Counted from the first letter of the stretch, positions 1 through 12,700 are shown. The stretch is DNA of 64,000 nucleotides from Macrosoma leucophasiata (GCA_036365455.1 JAWQUS010000004.1:1247501-1311500); one strand, 5' to 3'. Program-made: numbers and translations. Notes: generated from the sequence alone by a model not told the origin.

Positions 1-1976
1 GCAGGTGAACTCGGCGCACAGACGGCTATGGTCGGCGCGGCCAGGCAGAGGCTTCACACTCTGCAAGAACAGCTGCATGGAGTTAGGATCGATTTCGAGG
101 CTACGCAAGCCGCTGCTAGGAAAGCTCAGGTATGAACAAGTTTTTTTTAAAGTGAATTTGATATATGCAAGATATTTTTATATCGCCTTGAAGACTCGAA
201 CAGGAAGATATTATAAAGCATTCTGGATCGCCCTTGCTTGAAGACCCAGGTATGAATGATGAAGGATTGGCATTTGGCCAGATAGACTTCACACATTCTC
301 TACAAGAACAGCTTCATGGTTCGATTTCGAGGCCACGCAAGCTGAAAGCTTTGCTAGAAAAGCTCAGGTATGGACGACGAAGTTTCTTTCTAAGAGAATC
401 ATCCGCAAACTAGATTGATTTAACAATAAAACTATATGATCAATAGGCTTGTTAACCTGTCAAGTAATTGGAACTTAGGTAAACATGGATGTTAGTAATG
501 AGAACAAGAAGATTGGACAGACATGACGAGGTTTTTATGCTTTAATGTTCAGGTAAGAATTGTTGAAGAGATATCAAGTTCTTCTGGGCCATACTTGCAT
601 GTAATCGCAATCGATTTTTAATTAAAAGGTAGGTTACGACGTAGATTCTTGAAATTCAATGTTGACATGGTTGTTAGGAATATTGTACACGATTTAATTT
701 TGACAAATAATTCAGAGACATTAAACTAGGTATCCAAGTAGGTAGTACCAACAAGTATCTGGACAAAATCTTTGTAAAATGGACTTGACTCCCCGATCCT
801 GTTCGATAGTACCTTACTCAAACTGAAGACAGAATAGTAGGTGAGTCAAAAAGTAGAATACAAAATTTCAAACGCTGCGAGAACAACTCCATTGTTTCCA
901 CTGCTAATGGTAATTAACTACCTTAAAATATCGATTATTAGCATAACTGTTTGGCTTGATTTTTAACATTTCAATCAAATTGGTAATGTTTAGAATATAA
1001 TCCTTTTTATAAAATTCCTTGAGTAAAAATATATTGGATTAGGTTTCCAATCTCAAACATCAAGTTATATTTTAAGAGATAATTTATAAATCATGAACTG
1101 TTTTCGTGGACAGGAAACGAACAACAAGAGGATATACATACTTGAAGACATAAGAATATTATGGCTCTTCTGAAAATTTTGTTGTACTCTTAATAAACAC
1201 GGTGGAAAATCTATTTATGTTTCTTTTTCTACCTCTATACTTATTGTCTTCTTTCACATTTTTGTCGAAACAATTTTATCATTTTTGTTTCTTTATTTGC
1301 ATCTTCTTTTCTTTTTCTTCTTTTTTTCCAAGTATGTTTAACTATTTATTGGTTCTCTTTTTTATACTTTATTTAATATTTTTATACAATCTCAATACTG
1401 CTAAAATTCATAATAATATCATTCATATCTTTAGGAATTTTGATATTTGTTTTGATCTAGTTCAATAAAAGCTATATTGACACCTTATCCATTTTAAGTT
1501 ACTTGATCAGTCACTTTTAATCAGTTGATGACTGAAGATTCTGTTTGTTTGATTGGTGCAATGCGCTAATATCAGAGAATACTGTTTTCAATTGAAAAAA
1601 AAAATGTAGATAGTTCATTAATCAAGGAAGTATACTTAGTCCACTTTATATAATATGACTACGGCCAATAGGAGCTGAGTATCAATGAAAGATGTTGCAA
1701 ACACGATAAAAAATATTTCTACGCAGATGAACGGGCACAGCTAGTCATACTAAATAAAAAAGAAAAATATTTTTGAATAACAAAATGTTCTTGCTAAATT
1801 TACAGGCTGCGGCCCAACAAGCACAGGCGAACGCGGCGGAAGCAGCAGCGAAGGCAGCGGCAGCGGGTCTCGGTCACCACAAGGACACCTCTCATGAAGG
1901 TACGAGCGTGGAAGAGTACGCAGCAGCACCAGAACAGAACCAAGAATATTACCAACAGTCGGACTATCATCATTAG
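1..1976 (+). CDS. Alanine/glutamine-rich small protein, 3' part (two exons, 5' end outside window)
   Basis: Two exons join in frame. Exon A is 1-129 (43 codons, open at the window edge, beginning AGELGAQTAMVGAARQRLHT) and ends in a GTATG donor at 130. Exon B is 1806-1976, after a TTTACAG acceptor, with stop TAG at 1974-1976. Both junctions are phase 0, giving RKAQ followed by AAAQQAQANAAEAAAKAAAA. The product is rich in Ala, Gln and Lys, helix-prone and probably coiled-coil, then ends in an acidic Tyr/His/Gln tail (motifs EEYAAAPEQNQEYYQQSDYHH minus its last residue). No cysteine or membrane segment is visible. I do not recognise the family with certainty; the composition resembles lepidopteran Ala-rich cuticle or extracellular structural proteins, which is an inference. 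The intron (130-1805) contains a decayed copy of exon A and otherwise AT-rich sequence. The N-terminus and any signal peptide lie upstream of the window. Confidence 0.72.
274..368 (+). pseudogene. Decayed tandem duplicate of exon A
   Basis: This stretch repeats exon A (1-129) within its own intron. Shared blocks include CTTCACAC, TACAAGAACAGCT, GATTTCGAGGCCACGCAAGCT and the final AAAAGCTCAG|GTATG donor. Relative to exon A there is a 7-bp deletion after CATGG and a 6-bp insertion near GCTGAAAGC, so the reading frame is shifted, and its upstream acceptor is not convincing. It is best read as a duplicated exon that has lost coding ability. The donor motif is still intact, so it could serve as a cryptic splice site. 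Confidence 0.6.
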
Positions 1977-2266
1977 TAACATGTTAGGTAGTTTGCTTTG
2001 AGGAACACTTTCTGTTTCATTTGTTCACGAGGTGAATGATTTTGGATTTGTCAGCATCATGATCTTTAGTTGCTATTCATCAAGAACAACAAATGAAACA
2101 AAAATTGGAACTCGTCCGATGGCTTTTAGAATAGGCTCAAAACGTTTCTGGTATTTTACTTTTAACTTTATTTTCAGTTCCGTTTCCTCATATAATCTAA
2201 TTTCCTCTTGTTCATCACCTTTGAGAACTATTCTGAAGTCATCAATTTTAGATTCCTATTAATGTA

Positions 2267-2272
2267 AATAAA
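2267..2272 (+). terminator. Polyadenylation signal AATAAA of the Ala-rich gene
   Basis: AATAAA lies 290 bp after the stop codon at 1976, giving a normal-length 3' UTR. A second AATAAA at 2510-2515 is followed by a GT/T-rich stretch and could be an alternative site. Confidence 0.5.
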
Positions 2273-3172
2273 GTTTTTTACGAACTAGTTAAGCGAAGAC
2301 TCGGATTTTTTACACTTGTGATACATTTTTATACTATTTTTTTACCAGAACTAATATTTATTTTGCAATTTTCACTTTCATTTTTGTATATTTGTAACAA
2401 TGTGTTATTTTACAAAAATGAAAAGAAACTTGTTCAGTAACAGTACTAACTACCGATTAAGTGCGATGTCGCCATAAACTTGAGAGTTTATGACTCGAAA
2501 CATATTTAAAATAAAGTGTGTTTTTGTTAAATATTTTATTATTTCAACTTCTTGACTGTTGAATGACAAACTATTGGACTTAAACTTGACTCTTTCTGAC
2601 TTCTTCTTGACTTGACATCTCACTTTTTCCGACTGTTTTCCAACTTGTTATTGACTGTTACTTTAATTAGGCCTTGACTAACCCCTCCGTGAAACTGAAA
2701 TATTCTTAGCTTGAAAGACTTTCTAAAAAATGTTTGAAAATTCCAATGTACGATTTTCTTTCGAACATGGGTAAGTATTAGGTACCATTCAGCTATACTT
2801 GGTCAGATTCTAAATTTAATAACAATTCAAATAAGAAACAAAATTGACAAATAACCGATTTGTTAAGTTAAGTTAAATTAAATATATTGTATTAAATAGT
2901 TGGTATAATAATTATGCAGATTACTATAAAAAAGGATTATACATTCTAAATTTTGCTAAATAGGATTAGAAACTCAGTATACAAATTCAGTATATATATA
3001 TCAATTCAGATTACAAATTCAACCAGTTTCAATTCTATTACATTCCAAAAACACAAAAGATTAAAACATCTAGGTGTACAAACATTGATTACGTACATGA
3101 ATTTGTCCTTATTTGATTAAACCTATTAGTAATCCCAAGGATTAGGTACACTAGTCATTAAACTCACTTTAG
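2273..3172. other. Gene-free AT-rich stretch
   Basis: No coding pattern or recognisable repeat was found. The sequence is AT-rich with short TATA runs near 2990-3000 and several TTGACT words near 2550-2680. Confidence 0.5.
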
Positions 3173-3577
3173 AAAACACAACCGGGTATCCCTCGCGATG
3201 GGACGAATCAAGACGATTCGTTAAGCGAGTATTTTCCGTTTTCAGAGGCCGGTCCAATCCTGCTCAAGTCAAAGCCTGGAAAACCACATCTTCAGACCTT
3301 CGGGAACACCATAAAAACATTCCATCCACAAGATTCACCAAAAACACTCTCTTTTCATATATCAAAAGCGAAACCAAAAATAATATCCCACCTTGTAGAA
3401 ATAATTCCAGTTGTCACTGTTTCCAATGTTAAATTAGAATCTGACAAAGTTGAAAATGCTGAAACGCTTGAGTTGCTTGAAGCTAACACGTTTATAGGGA
3501 AATCACCCCAATATGAGAACGATTCTTTTGGTTATGAATGGGGAGATATAGAACCTATTCAGTTCCCTCAATGGTAA
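3173..3577 (+). pseudogene. Unrecognised coding-like ORF without a start codon
   Basis: The frame is open for 134 codons between a TAG at 3170 and a TAA at 3575-3577, with no ATG. The translation has balanced, protein-like composition (for example GPILLKSKPGKPHLQTFG and YENDSFGYEWGDIEPIQF). After the TAA the same frame continues with plausible protein for about 25 codons to a stop near 3655. A good acceptor (CGTTTTCAG) ends at 3245 inside the ORF, so the part from 3246 could be a 3' exon. Otherwise this is a fragment of a decayed gene or transposon protein. I do not recognise the family. Confidence 0.4.
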
Positions 3578-4366
3578 CCCGACAAGCTAGTCCCTGCAGA
3601 TTATGTAGATAAAAATATAGGAACAGGTGAGAGAAATATAACTTTATTAGATTAATTTGAAGGCCAACAGAAGGATGTTATGATTAATTCGTGCGCGTCA
3701 GATTAAGGTATGGGACACCTTACACCCTGTTGAGTAACTCCACGAAATCGTTAATAAAGTTCTTTAAATTGGGCCGCACACGTAGGACAAAAGTTATTTT
3801 TTTTCAAAAAGTCGTCATTTTATTTAGCTCACTTCCGATTTATCAGAATTTTTGATGGGTGTATCCTTGACCTAAGATGCTGATGCCTTGACCTTTTTGA
3901 AAGTGTCAAAAATGGAGGTAAATATTACTCAGAGAGGATGTTTTAAGTGAATCTATTCTACCACTCTAAATTCTTTCGATTTGGGTTAAAGGATGGCTCA
4001 TGGTGACCACCCATAGTAACTTTTATTCTGCGACTTAGTACTACAAAAAAATAATAAAAGACAAGGAGCCAGAAATTACAACTATTTGTGGTTGAGGGTT
4101 GCCAAATATTGGCGTTAAATAGATTAGGTAATGCGATGGATGTAGGATGATTTATCGGAGAATAGACTGAATAAGATAACTCTTCCACCGTGGTCACGCT
4201 TTTTAAATTATTTAACAATCAATGTTCATTATCGAGGTGATCCTGTCTCATCACCTTATCAGCTTATAATCTCCTGAGGAAGAATAACATCTCCTTCGAA
4301 TAGGTACTCCAACTAGAGTAACAGGGTACAAGGTCCCTCTTATCTTAATCTGACACAGTCGACACA
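3578..4366. other. Gene-free stretch
   Basis: No gene, RNA or repeat that I can support. The first 80 bp continue the coding-like frame of the preceding ORF beyond its stop. Confidence 0.45.
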
Positions 4367-4476
4367 AGGCTGGGTTGCACCAAGAAATTTGTTAAAGTTT
4401 AAGTAATTGTAGAATTTGACATTCTTCTCTAACTTAAAGAAATCTGTTAAAGTTATATCTTGGTGCAACCTAGCCT
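4367..4476. mobile_element. MITE of 110 bp with inverted ends (GGTTGCACCAAG type)
   Basis: The ends are near-perfect inverted repeats: left AGGCTGGGTTGCACCAAG, right the complement of AGGCTAGGTTGCACCAAG, and the similarity continues inwards through GTTAAAGTT. It is too short to code and is typical of a non-autonomous DNA transposon. A related piece sits at the far end of the window (63896-63983). Confidence 0.7.
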
Positions 4477-4489
4477 AAATGCAGTAAGA

Positions 4490-4630
4490 ACTGACGGCCG
4501 TTGGCGCAGTAGAGTTCTCGAATGGCGACAGCGTACCGGCAGACGAAGTGTAGGCAAGCCCTCCACGAGGTAGACCGACGACCTGTTGAAGGTTGCGGGT
4601 AATCGCTGGATGAGGGCGGCCCAGAGGTTA
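4490..4630 (+). mobile_element. RTE-type LINE, C-terminal fragment
   Basis: The plus-strand frame reads WRQRTGRRSVGKPSTR, stop, TDDLLKVAGNRWMRAAQ. This is the tail of endonuclease-reverse transcriptase proteins of RTE-like LINEs that are common in moths and butterflies (family knowledge). The expected Trp codon between R and T is TAG here, so the copy is dead. Only about 45 codons remain. Confidence 0.65.
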
Positions 4631-5043
4631 GACCGCCTATCGAAATTGCTGTTGGCATTGTCAATGCTGTCAAATTTTCATGTCGATTTGCAGCTACTTT
4701 AAAAGTAGTAGTGATAATCTGATTGATGTTCTCGCTTTCGTAGGTGATAAACAAGCGATAATGACAGATTATTTCCGTTATTGTTATTTAGTTATAGTAA
4801 AAATCGACTTTAAAATTTGACAGCAATGATAATGACAACAGCAATGTCGCACCCCAGGACCGTTCGTTTTGGCAATTTTTGGGGGAGTATTTTGTCCAAC
4901 TGTGAAATTCTTTCTACAAAATGATGATGATGATGATGAAATGCAAAACTCTTGGGCCCCTCTATTACACACCTTGAAACAAGAACAGCGCTGAACGTTG
5001 CAATCTAGCATTGTTTTGTCAGTTTGTTATATTGTCGTAGAGC

Positions 5044-5667
5044 CAGTGGCGGAAAGGGTGTTGAGGGGAGGGGGCAAGGGCGGTCCGCCATGGGCCTCCG
5101 GTTCGGGGCCACCACAGGTCGACTGGTCGCGCTTGACCAGTGATTGTTCCCAAGCCGCACGAATTTTGAATCATAAAAGTTTTACACCAAATAGAAGATT
5201 TTAAGAGGGTTGTTTTTTTTCCTCGCGCATTCTTCTCGATATACCGCAAGCCTCTTATCATCATGGAAGGTCACTGAGCTGCGGGGACCACAATGTGCGT
5301 GAGCCCCTAATTTTTCCTCATTTGAGGCTATGTTGGAAAATGTCCTTTTTTTTGCTTGCGCGTAATTGCTACTAAGACTACATGTCCACTGCCTACAACA
5401 GCTCTGAATGTAATACTTGAGGCCTAAGTTCTAGTTGCGGACTAAGGTGATCAGGGGCCGGGGGCGGCATGCACAAGCAAAAAAAATCGGTCATGAGGTA
5501 AAATTAGGGGCCCGGCCGCGCACATATTGGCTCCCCCGTATGATTTGATACGGTCGATCGATTCTAAAATATACTAACGCACGAGCAAAAAAAAAGATGA
5601 CATTTCCTTAACACAAACCGGAGGCCCGTGGCGGACCCCCCTGCCCCTCCCCCTTAATCCTTCACTG
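5044..5667. mobile_element. Non-autonomous DNA transposon with CAGTG ends, 624 bp
   Basis: The left end CAGTGGCGGAAAGGG and the right end (complement CAGTGAAGGATTAAGG) are followed on both sides by a G-rich tract and the shared block GGTCCGCCAYGGGCCTCCGG, giving inverted ends of about 60 bp. A second internal inverted pair (GCCCCTAATTTTTCCTCAT near 5307 and ATGAGGTAAAATTAGGGGC near 5493) makes the element largely foldable. CAG...CTG ends would fit hAT-like elements, but no clear 8-bp target duplication is visible. A related fragment is at 42560-42992. Confidence 0.6.
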
Positions 5668-6750
5668 CTAAGTTCCCCTCTTTCCAACGTCATAATCACC
5701 ATCACCTTATCACTTTCCAGAATTGAAAGAAGAACATGAGGACGAAGAAGAAGAAGAGGAAGATTGTGAAGAATGATTTTTTCTGCTATGACCCGCCTAT
5801 TAGCTGTTAATGCCATTTATATATTGTCTAATAAATTAATCTTGTTACGTATTTTTAAGCACTGGTGATACAATAAATGTTAAGATATGTTATTTTTTTT
5901 TCTCCAGAAGTAAACAGATGATGATCTAGCAAAGATCAACGGTCCTACCATGACTTTCTATTTCGAACCTAAACTAAATCGCCAAGGGCCGTCGTCCACT
6001 GACGGCTCCCTTCGGCATACCGAATCATCCTGTGGCATCATCCTGCAACATGCAAATAGCTGAAGTCGGAATTCTTTTTTTTTAGTTTAACTTTTTAGAT
6101 TTTGTGTAAATGTCAACAAAGTGACACACATTTAAAACACTTCTGATAGGTATGTTCTCCTCGCGGTTGCCAATAAAAAAAAAAGTATGTTCTGTTAACA
6201 TAATGCATCACTCCGAACTTTTTACGGAGGATTTTTTTAAGGAGTCCTGTGCCACTGACGTGAACGCAAGAGCGTGAAATAATGATATTCAAATACATAT
6301 TTATGAAAATACAACAAAAACCCTATGTTTCCTTCGATTTCTCCATGATACCATCATTAGATCTCATTTTGGCAATAGAACCACAAGAGAAGAACAAGGC
6401 TTCAAATTAAAAAAAAATCAGGACATATAATAAGTCTAGTTGAAAGTTCTGAGGTGACAAACATAAAAAATATAGTCGAATTGAGACTTTAGACGGTTGA
6501 TTTCAAGTATCACCTGAAATCAAACGTATTTATATTTTTTTTCTATAAAAATATTTGTTAAGTCAATAAATAAAGAATGTGAAAATGAAGATTAGCTGCA
6601 AAAAACTTGAATCCATTTCGTGAAACAAATTAATAAAAAAAACATGTAAAATGTCAAATAATGTCAATCGTTCATCTGTCATTCTGATTTGACATTTCTT
6701 TTAGTTTTGTGTCATTCACGCGGAGATTTATTGCAAAATATTTATGAAAA
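5668..6750. other. Intergenic stretch upstream of NOP53
   Basis: No gene seen. The last 110 bp before the NOP53 start contain several copies of TGTCAA/TTGACA in both orientations (near 6650-6700), which may belong to the promoter; no TATA box is obvious. Confidence 0.4.
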
Positions 6751-9700
6751 ATGTCTGTGATAAAGAAAAAGAAGCATGTTTCGAAAAAGAATAAGAAAGC
6801 GTGGCGTAAATATTGTGATATCCGCGATGTCGAGGACTTCCTAGACGACCAGAGACTGGAAGAACGACTAGGGTGAGGTTATGTTGATACCATAAACATG
6901 TGTTATTTTGCAATAAAAATCTTATTTCTAACTATAAAACTGCCATGTATTTATATAATACATTAATTTTCATATAAAAATGTACGGTAGTGTTGAAAAT
7001 AATACTCAAGATATTTTATATCACATTTCGTACAAGTTTCGACAAATCAAGACCAATTAAATGTGTTTTTTTTTTTAATATTGCAAAAGTATAGTTGTAG
7101 GTTGAGCATAAAACCGTTGATTTGTTATGTACCAGAGAGCATAAGTAATCATCCTGAGTATTTTTGATTGGAATCTTTTATAATATCTTGTCCAATATTT
7201 AACAAACATTTCAGCAAATTTGACACAAAAGAAGACAGTGAACTATTTGTGGTCGACACTCGAGGAGATGAGAAGCCAGAAGTGAAGGTTGAAGAGAAAC
7301 AACTGTCACTTAAACAAAGAAAAAGGAAACAACTCCCTGAGACACCAAGATGCTATGAGATTTTATTGCCTTCATCTAAAGTGAGATATAATTTTGTTAA
7401 TAATGACAAAACTTTATTAACAAGAAAAACTTATAACTATGTATATAACATTCCTACAATTCACCATTTATGTTTTGTCTCATAAACCCACGCAACAGGC
7501 GGTGAGAATATTGACATATCTGGTCTTCGCAGCTCATTAACAAACTCTGAGGGTGGCCCTGGGAAATTTCCAGAAAATGGAAAGATCCCAAGAACATCTG
7601 AGATAAAAAATAAACACTTTTATTTCTGATAGCCTTCAACCTCGGGGATCAGCTGTGACAGAACAAAACCCTAGCTCAGTGTAAACTCTAGTGGTAGAGT
7701 TCCGCAATGTATGTAGCTCATGTGTGATGGAGTTCGCGGGAGTAGGCACCACCACATTACACACATTACACATACTTGACGCTAAATGGTAGTGTTCAGC
7801 ACTATCGTGTTCCGGTCAGGTGGTAATGTACGACCATGTAATTTCCGGCACAGAGGCCTAAAACCTTAGGCCTCATGATTGGCAACGCATCTACATTTTG
7901 ACCTCTGGTCACTGTGTCGGTGTCTATAGGCTGCAGTCTTCACTTAACATCAATGTGAACTGCATGCTTGTTTGACACTTTTATTACATAAAAAAAGACC
8001 TATGAAAACTTATCCTATTGCTTACACAGGTTCCAGATCCTAACAAAAAACGGAACCGTGTCAATCCAGTGGGAACTAAACCAACAGCTCTATCAAAACT
8101 AACAGAGAAACGGCAATCGAAAAAGGGTCTACTGGTGAAGAAAGTAGAGCTTGCGAGGAAGAACAGGAAACTGGCCATTGATAAGAAGAGAAAATTAAAG
8201 CAGATTAGGCAAACGTTCACATCCAATTTGTGGGGAGAAGATGGTAAGTTTTTATATTACCTCCAAGGCGCTGTAATTTTCGGCTCCGAGGCTCAACAAC
8301 CTTAGGCCTCAGGAGTGGTAATGCATCTGCGTTTTGACCTTGGTTATTGTGTGGGTGTCTAGGCTGCAGTCATCACTTAACATTAATGTGAACTGCAAGC
8401 TCATTTGCCACTTCCATAACAAAAAAAAGCCCAGAATGTAAAAATTATGCTTTTTCTAAAAAACAAAATTACAGTATTTTGTCTTTTATAAATGATTCAT
8501 AAACATAAATAAGATAAGATGTAGTTATTTTAAACTTTTCTTTGCAATTTGATGATAAAATAGAGAGAAAGACTTAACATTGTATGAATTAGGGTTTCAA
8601 CCAGGGCATTAGGGTTACCACCTACCTAATGGTTTCAGTAATGTATATATTATATATTTATATTTACCTCCATATTGTATATTTACCCTCTTATTCACAA
8701 ACTTATTTTAGCTAAAGTGTTGCTAATCTCTCCTTTCTATCCTGCACATTTGACAATGGAACTGACAAAGACAAAGCATTCTATAGCAAAAACGTATCTA
8801 ATGTACGTTTATGAATAAGGGGGTAAGTATATTAGATTCAGAAAAATATGCATGTGTAAAAAATATGTTGAAATCAGTTTTACTTTTGAGCTGCTTTTAT
8901 AAGTTTGATTTTAGTATGTTCTTAGGTTTTCGGGAGCTGGACTTATTGAAATAAAACTAGTTTTCGGATTTATCAATATACGAGAGATGAATCCGAAAAC
9001 TAGTTTTATTTCAATAAGTTTGAAATGTTATCTTATAAAAATGCTACGAAACTAAAATTTAACTACAAATAATATATTGTTTGTAGTTAAATTTTGAAAT
9101 TTTCGTTAGGTATCGTTAGTTATTATGTCTCTTAGTTAGTTATTACAAGGCCATAAATAATCATCTAACCAGAATACGATAGTGCTGAACACTACCATTT
9201 GGCACCAGATAAATTAGGTAATGCGGTGGTGCCTACGCCCACAAGCTCTTACAATGGAACTCTACCACCAGTAAAACATCTGTTCATTTCTTCAACAGTT
9301 CCAGTAGCAAAAGGCATTCCTTCGACGCTCTGTGAAGAATTTGTATCAGAAGAGGCGAAGCTGCACAACGTGCCGACCACCAGACGACTGAGACGCAAAC
9401 CGGCTCCGCCCAAAACGCTGGTCACGAGACCTGCTGTCCAAGTACCACATCCTGGTGTCAGCTATAATCCTAGTTTTCAGGTAATTATTGCAATAATCAT
9501 ATTGGGGATTTTCCATTCACTGGAGAAGCTTACCTAGTGGCAATTTCGGAGCCTTATAAGTGCCTTGCAAAGTTTATTTATCACTAGCTGCTCCGATGAA
9601 CTTCGTATCGCCTTAGAGGTAAGTATAAAAAATTGAATGTCCAAAAAATGGAAAAAAAATAAATTGGCGAACATCTATTTTTCATACTCCTTAGTGATAA

Positions 9701-12700
9701 GGTCACTTAGGGGTGTGAAATGAATTGCTGTTTTAAACTATTGTGCATAACAATAGACACATGTCGCGTCCGTCTACAAGTTACAAAAGTTGATAAATAA
9801 ATATGTACAAGAAATAAGTATCTACTTATATAATATTATACATAATAAAATTTAATATACGCGAGATAAATCCGAAGAGTGCAGCTCGCGAAAACCGAAG
9901 AACATACTATAATAAATAATACTTAATACTTATGTAAATCAGTAGAATGTCTCATTTCCTCTCTTACAAACAGATAAGAGTTTAGAAAAAGAAAAGGAGT
10001 AATTCTTTGTCCTTCTGATGACTGGTGATGATTGATTATATCATGTGGAACTTAGAAAGTTTAATTGTCAAACCGATATTGTGGATGTAGGATGTATGCA
10101 GTGGCAGCCTACAAGGCTCGGAACCGGTTCGAAAAATACCGGTTAATAAAGGTTAATAACAGTTTCGCGTATGGTTTTTTATTTACGCAAACAAACTACC
10201 TCCAATCAGAACAATCACTCACAAGAACAATCAACATAGACAGTGCTTGCATTTGATTGGTCGCGACGAGGTCATGTTCCGAGCGGCAAAGATACGTGCA
10301 AAAGCCTGACGTGCTGCGGTGTGTCCTTTTTAAGGCCCGCCCACGGTGTGTCTATTTATGTTTATTTTTTTTTGTTTAGTTATACTTTGTTTCATTATTA
10401 TTCGTAGTAGCCTACCATCCACAACTGCTACCATTTTGCTCAAATGCTTTCCAATGTTTACAGGAGCATCAAGAGTTGCTGCAGGATGTGGTGGGGCACG
10501 AACAGAAGATGATGAAACGGGAGGCACACCTGCACCGAGTCACCACCGGTCTCTTCTCCAAAGTCACTCTGCAGGAGAAAGAGGTATGCTGTGCACTTAA
10601 AAAAAAAACGCTTACACTCACAGACCCACATTAGGTATAAACCTGTGTCGTGGGTGCCTTTAAACACATACAACACATATACAAACATCTAGATCCGAAA
10701 CAAATATCTGCAGACCATACAAACATTTGTCCCGGTGCGGCCGGGATCGAACCCAAACGGTCGTCTCACACCGCTGGACTACCCCAGGTCGTCAAAAAAA
10801 GGTTCATTACTGTGCGATAAAATGGAGCATCTGATTTTTTTCACGATTGGCTCCATTGTAAATGTTTTTTCTAATGCCTCAGAACCAATGGCGTGAGGAG
10901 ATGAGTGCTGGGCTTCCGCAACCCCACAACCCGGCCAACCAGCCTTCGGACTCGGACACAGACAACGAGTACAAGGCTATCAACCCACCAGTCCAGAACA
11001 AGAAGAAGGACCACAAGGCTAGAAGGAAACAGCGCGAGAGGATCGAAGAACGGGAGAGACTGAAGCGGGAGAAGATTAATAAGAAGAAGATCACTGATAT
11101 TTACAAGTGAGTTCTTTTGGGGTTCCGTTGCATACAGATAAATTGCACATCTATCGGCTATCTTTATGCTATGTACCATTTCCATTATTATTTTTTTTAT
11201 GTAATGGAAGTGGCAAACAAGCGTGCAGTTCACATTGATGTTAAGTGATGGCTGCAGCCTATAGACACCTACACAAAGACCGCAAAATGCAGATGCGTTA
11301 CCACTCCTGAAACCTAAGGTGTTATGCCTCTGTGCCGGAAATTACAGGGCCGTATTATTCATATACTATTTCTTTATCGTTAATATAGTCAGTTTGCTTG
11401 GACAGCTATTAATTTTTTTTTCCAGGCTCCGTAAACTGCAGACTTTAATTAGTAAATCGGAGAAGGTTCAAGCGCAACTCCGTGAGAAGCGCTCCAGCAA
11501 GCGGCTAGCGCTCGCGGAGACCGCCCCGCCCGCGCTCAACGCTCACAAGCCTCCGCTTCAGGAACCTGACTTTGTCGATCCCAAAGACCTCACCGGCGAT
11601 CTACGCAAACTGCCGCAGACAAGTTAGTTGGACATTTTACTTTAGCATTATATGTGTACGAAGCGCGCATGGCCCCGCGGCTGGTGTAGATCGCAAGCGA
11701 TCTACTGGGTTGTGCGATACGGCCGCGGTCGGGTGTGTGGAGGCCATGTTAAGCCGTCGGTCCTCCCTCCTCTCTAACGCCTAAGGCCGGCACTGACTGT
11801 ACCTGTACTCTAGAACCTGGTTCTCACTGATTCCCTGATCCCAATTATAAAGTCGCAAATAACTACCTACTTTTTTTATTTTATGGCATCGCTATTACGC
11901 ATATTGCCAGTGTCAAGTAAAACGATATTTCGTATTCGATTAATTTATCAGTCCGTCAGTCAGCCTCACAGTCAGTAATTCGAGTAAAGCAATGGCTACT
12001 TGACCAGAACATTTACAATGACTTTTGAAAATTATTCTATTTCACTATACACGGGCACTTTATCAAACCAAATGCCACTTTATTTAATATAACTCAAAAA
12101 TACACCAAGAAAATGAAATAAAATAAGAGCACCACACGCCTCTTTCAAGGTTTCTGCCAAAACTCAAACTACCTACTTACTTTATTAAAACACAAAAGGA
12201 GGGAGGAGGGGGGGGGTATTTGACATATATTTTTTATTATGATTTCAACTACTCTATTTAACGGGGACAAAGAACGGGGACAACGGGAATTAATTTTATA
12301 AAATTAATTAAAGTACCGTTGTCTCCGTCGCACGGGGACACGGGGCACGGGGACAGCGGGAATAAACCCTCTATAACAAATATTTTTTAAGATATCACCA
12401 TTCGAAAGTTGCATGTTATGAAATGATCTCAAACTGCTCATACAAAATTGTACAGGCTTGTGACGTCACACGCTAGTATACACCTACGAAATCAATGGAG
12501 AATTCAAGAAATCTTTAAATATCTTCAATATATCGTTAATATTGCGTTTTTGTAAATAGTTTGCATAGTAATTGTTGGGATTTGAACAAGGAATCTAATA
12601 CTGTTATTTTAAACTATTTTTATTTCACTTTTTTATATTTATAACTCTATTACAATAACGCACCGATTTTAATTTTATGTTTATATATTTCATTTCCATG

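Noticed and set aside
1202..1468. 88-codon hydrophobic open frame
   Set aside because: A T-rich intronic stretch gives Phe/Leu/Ile runs; no signal, motif or splice support.
5574..5816. 80-codon minus-strand frame
   Set aside because: Covers the GC-rich end of the CAGTG element and unrelated flank; no coding signature.
6744..6746. Earlier ATG upstream of NOP53
   Set aside because: It is in a different frame from the conserved N-terminus, so 6751 was kept as the start.
10871..11233. 120-codon minus-strand frame
   Set aside because: Antisense of NOP53 exon 6 and a family S repeat.
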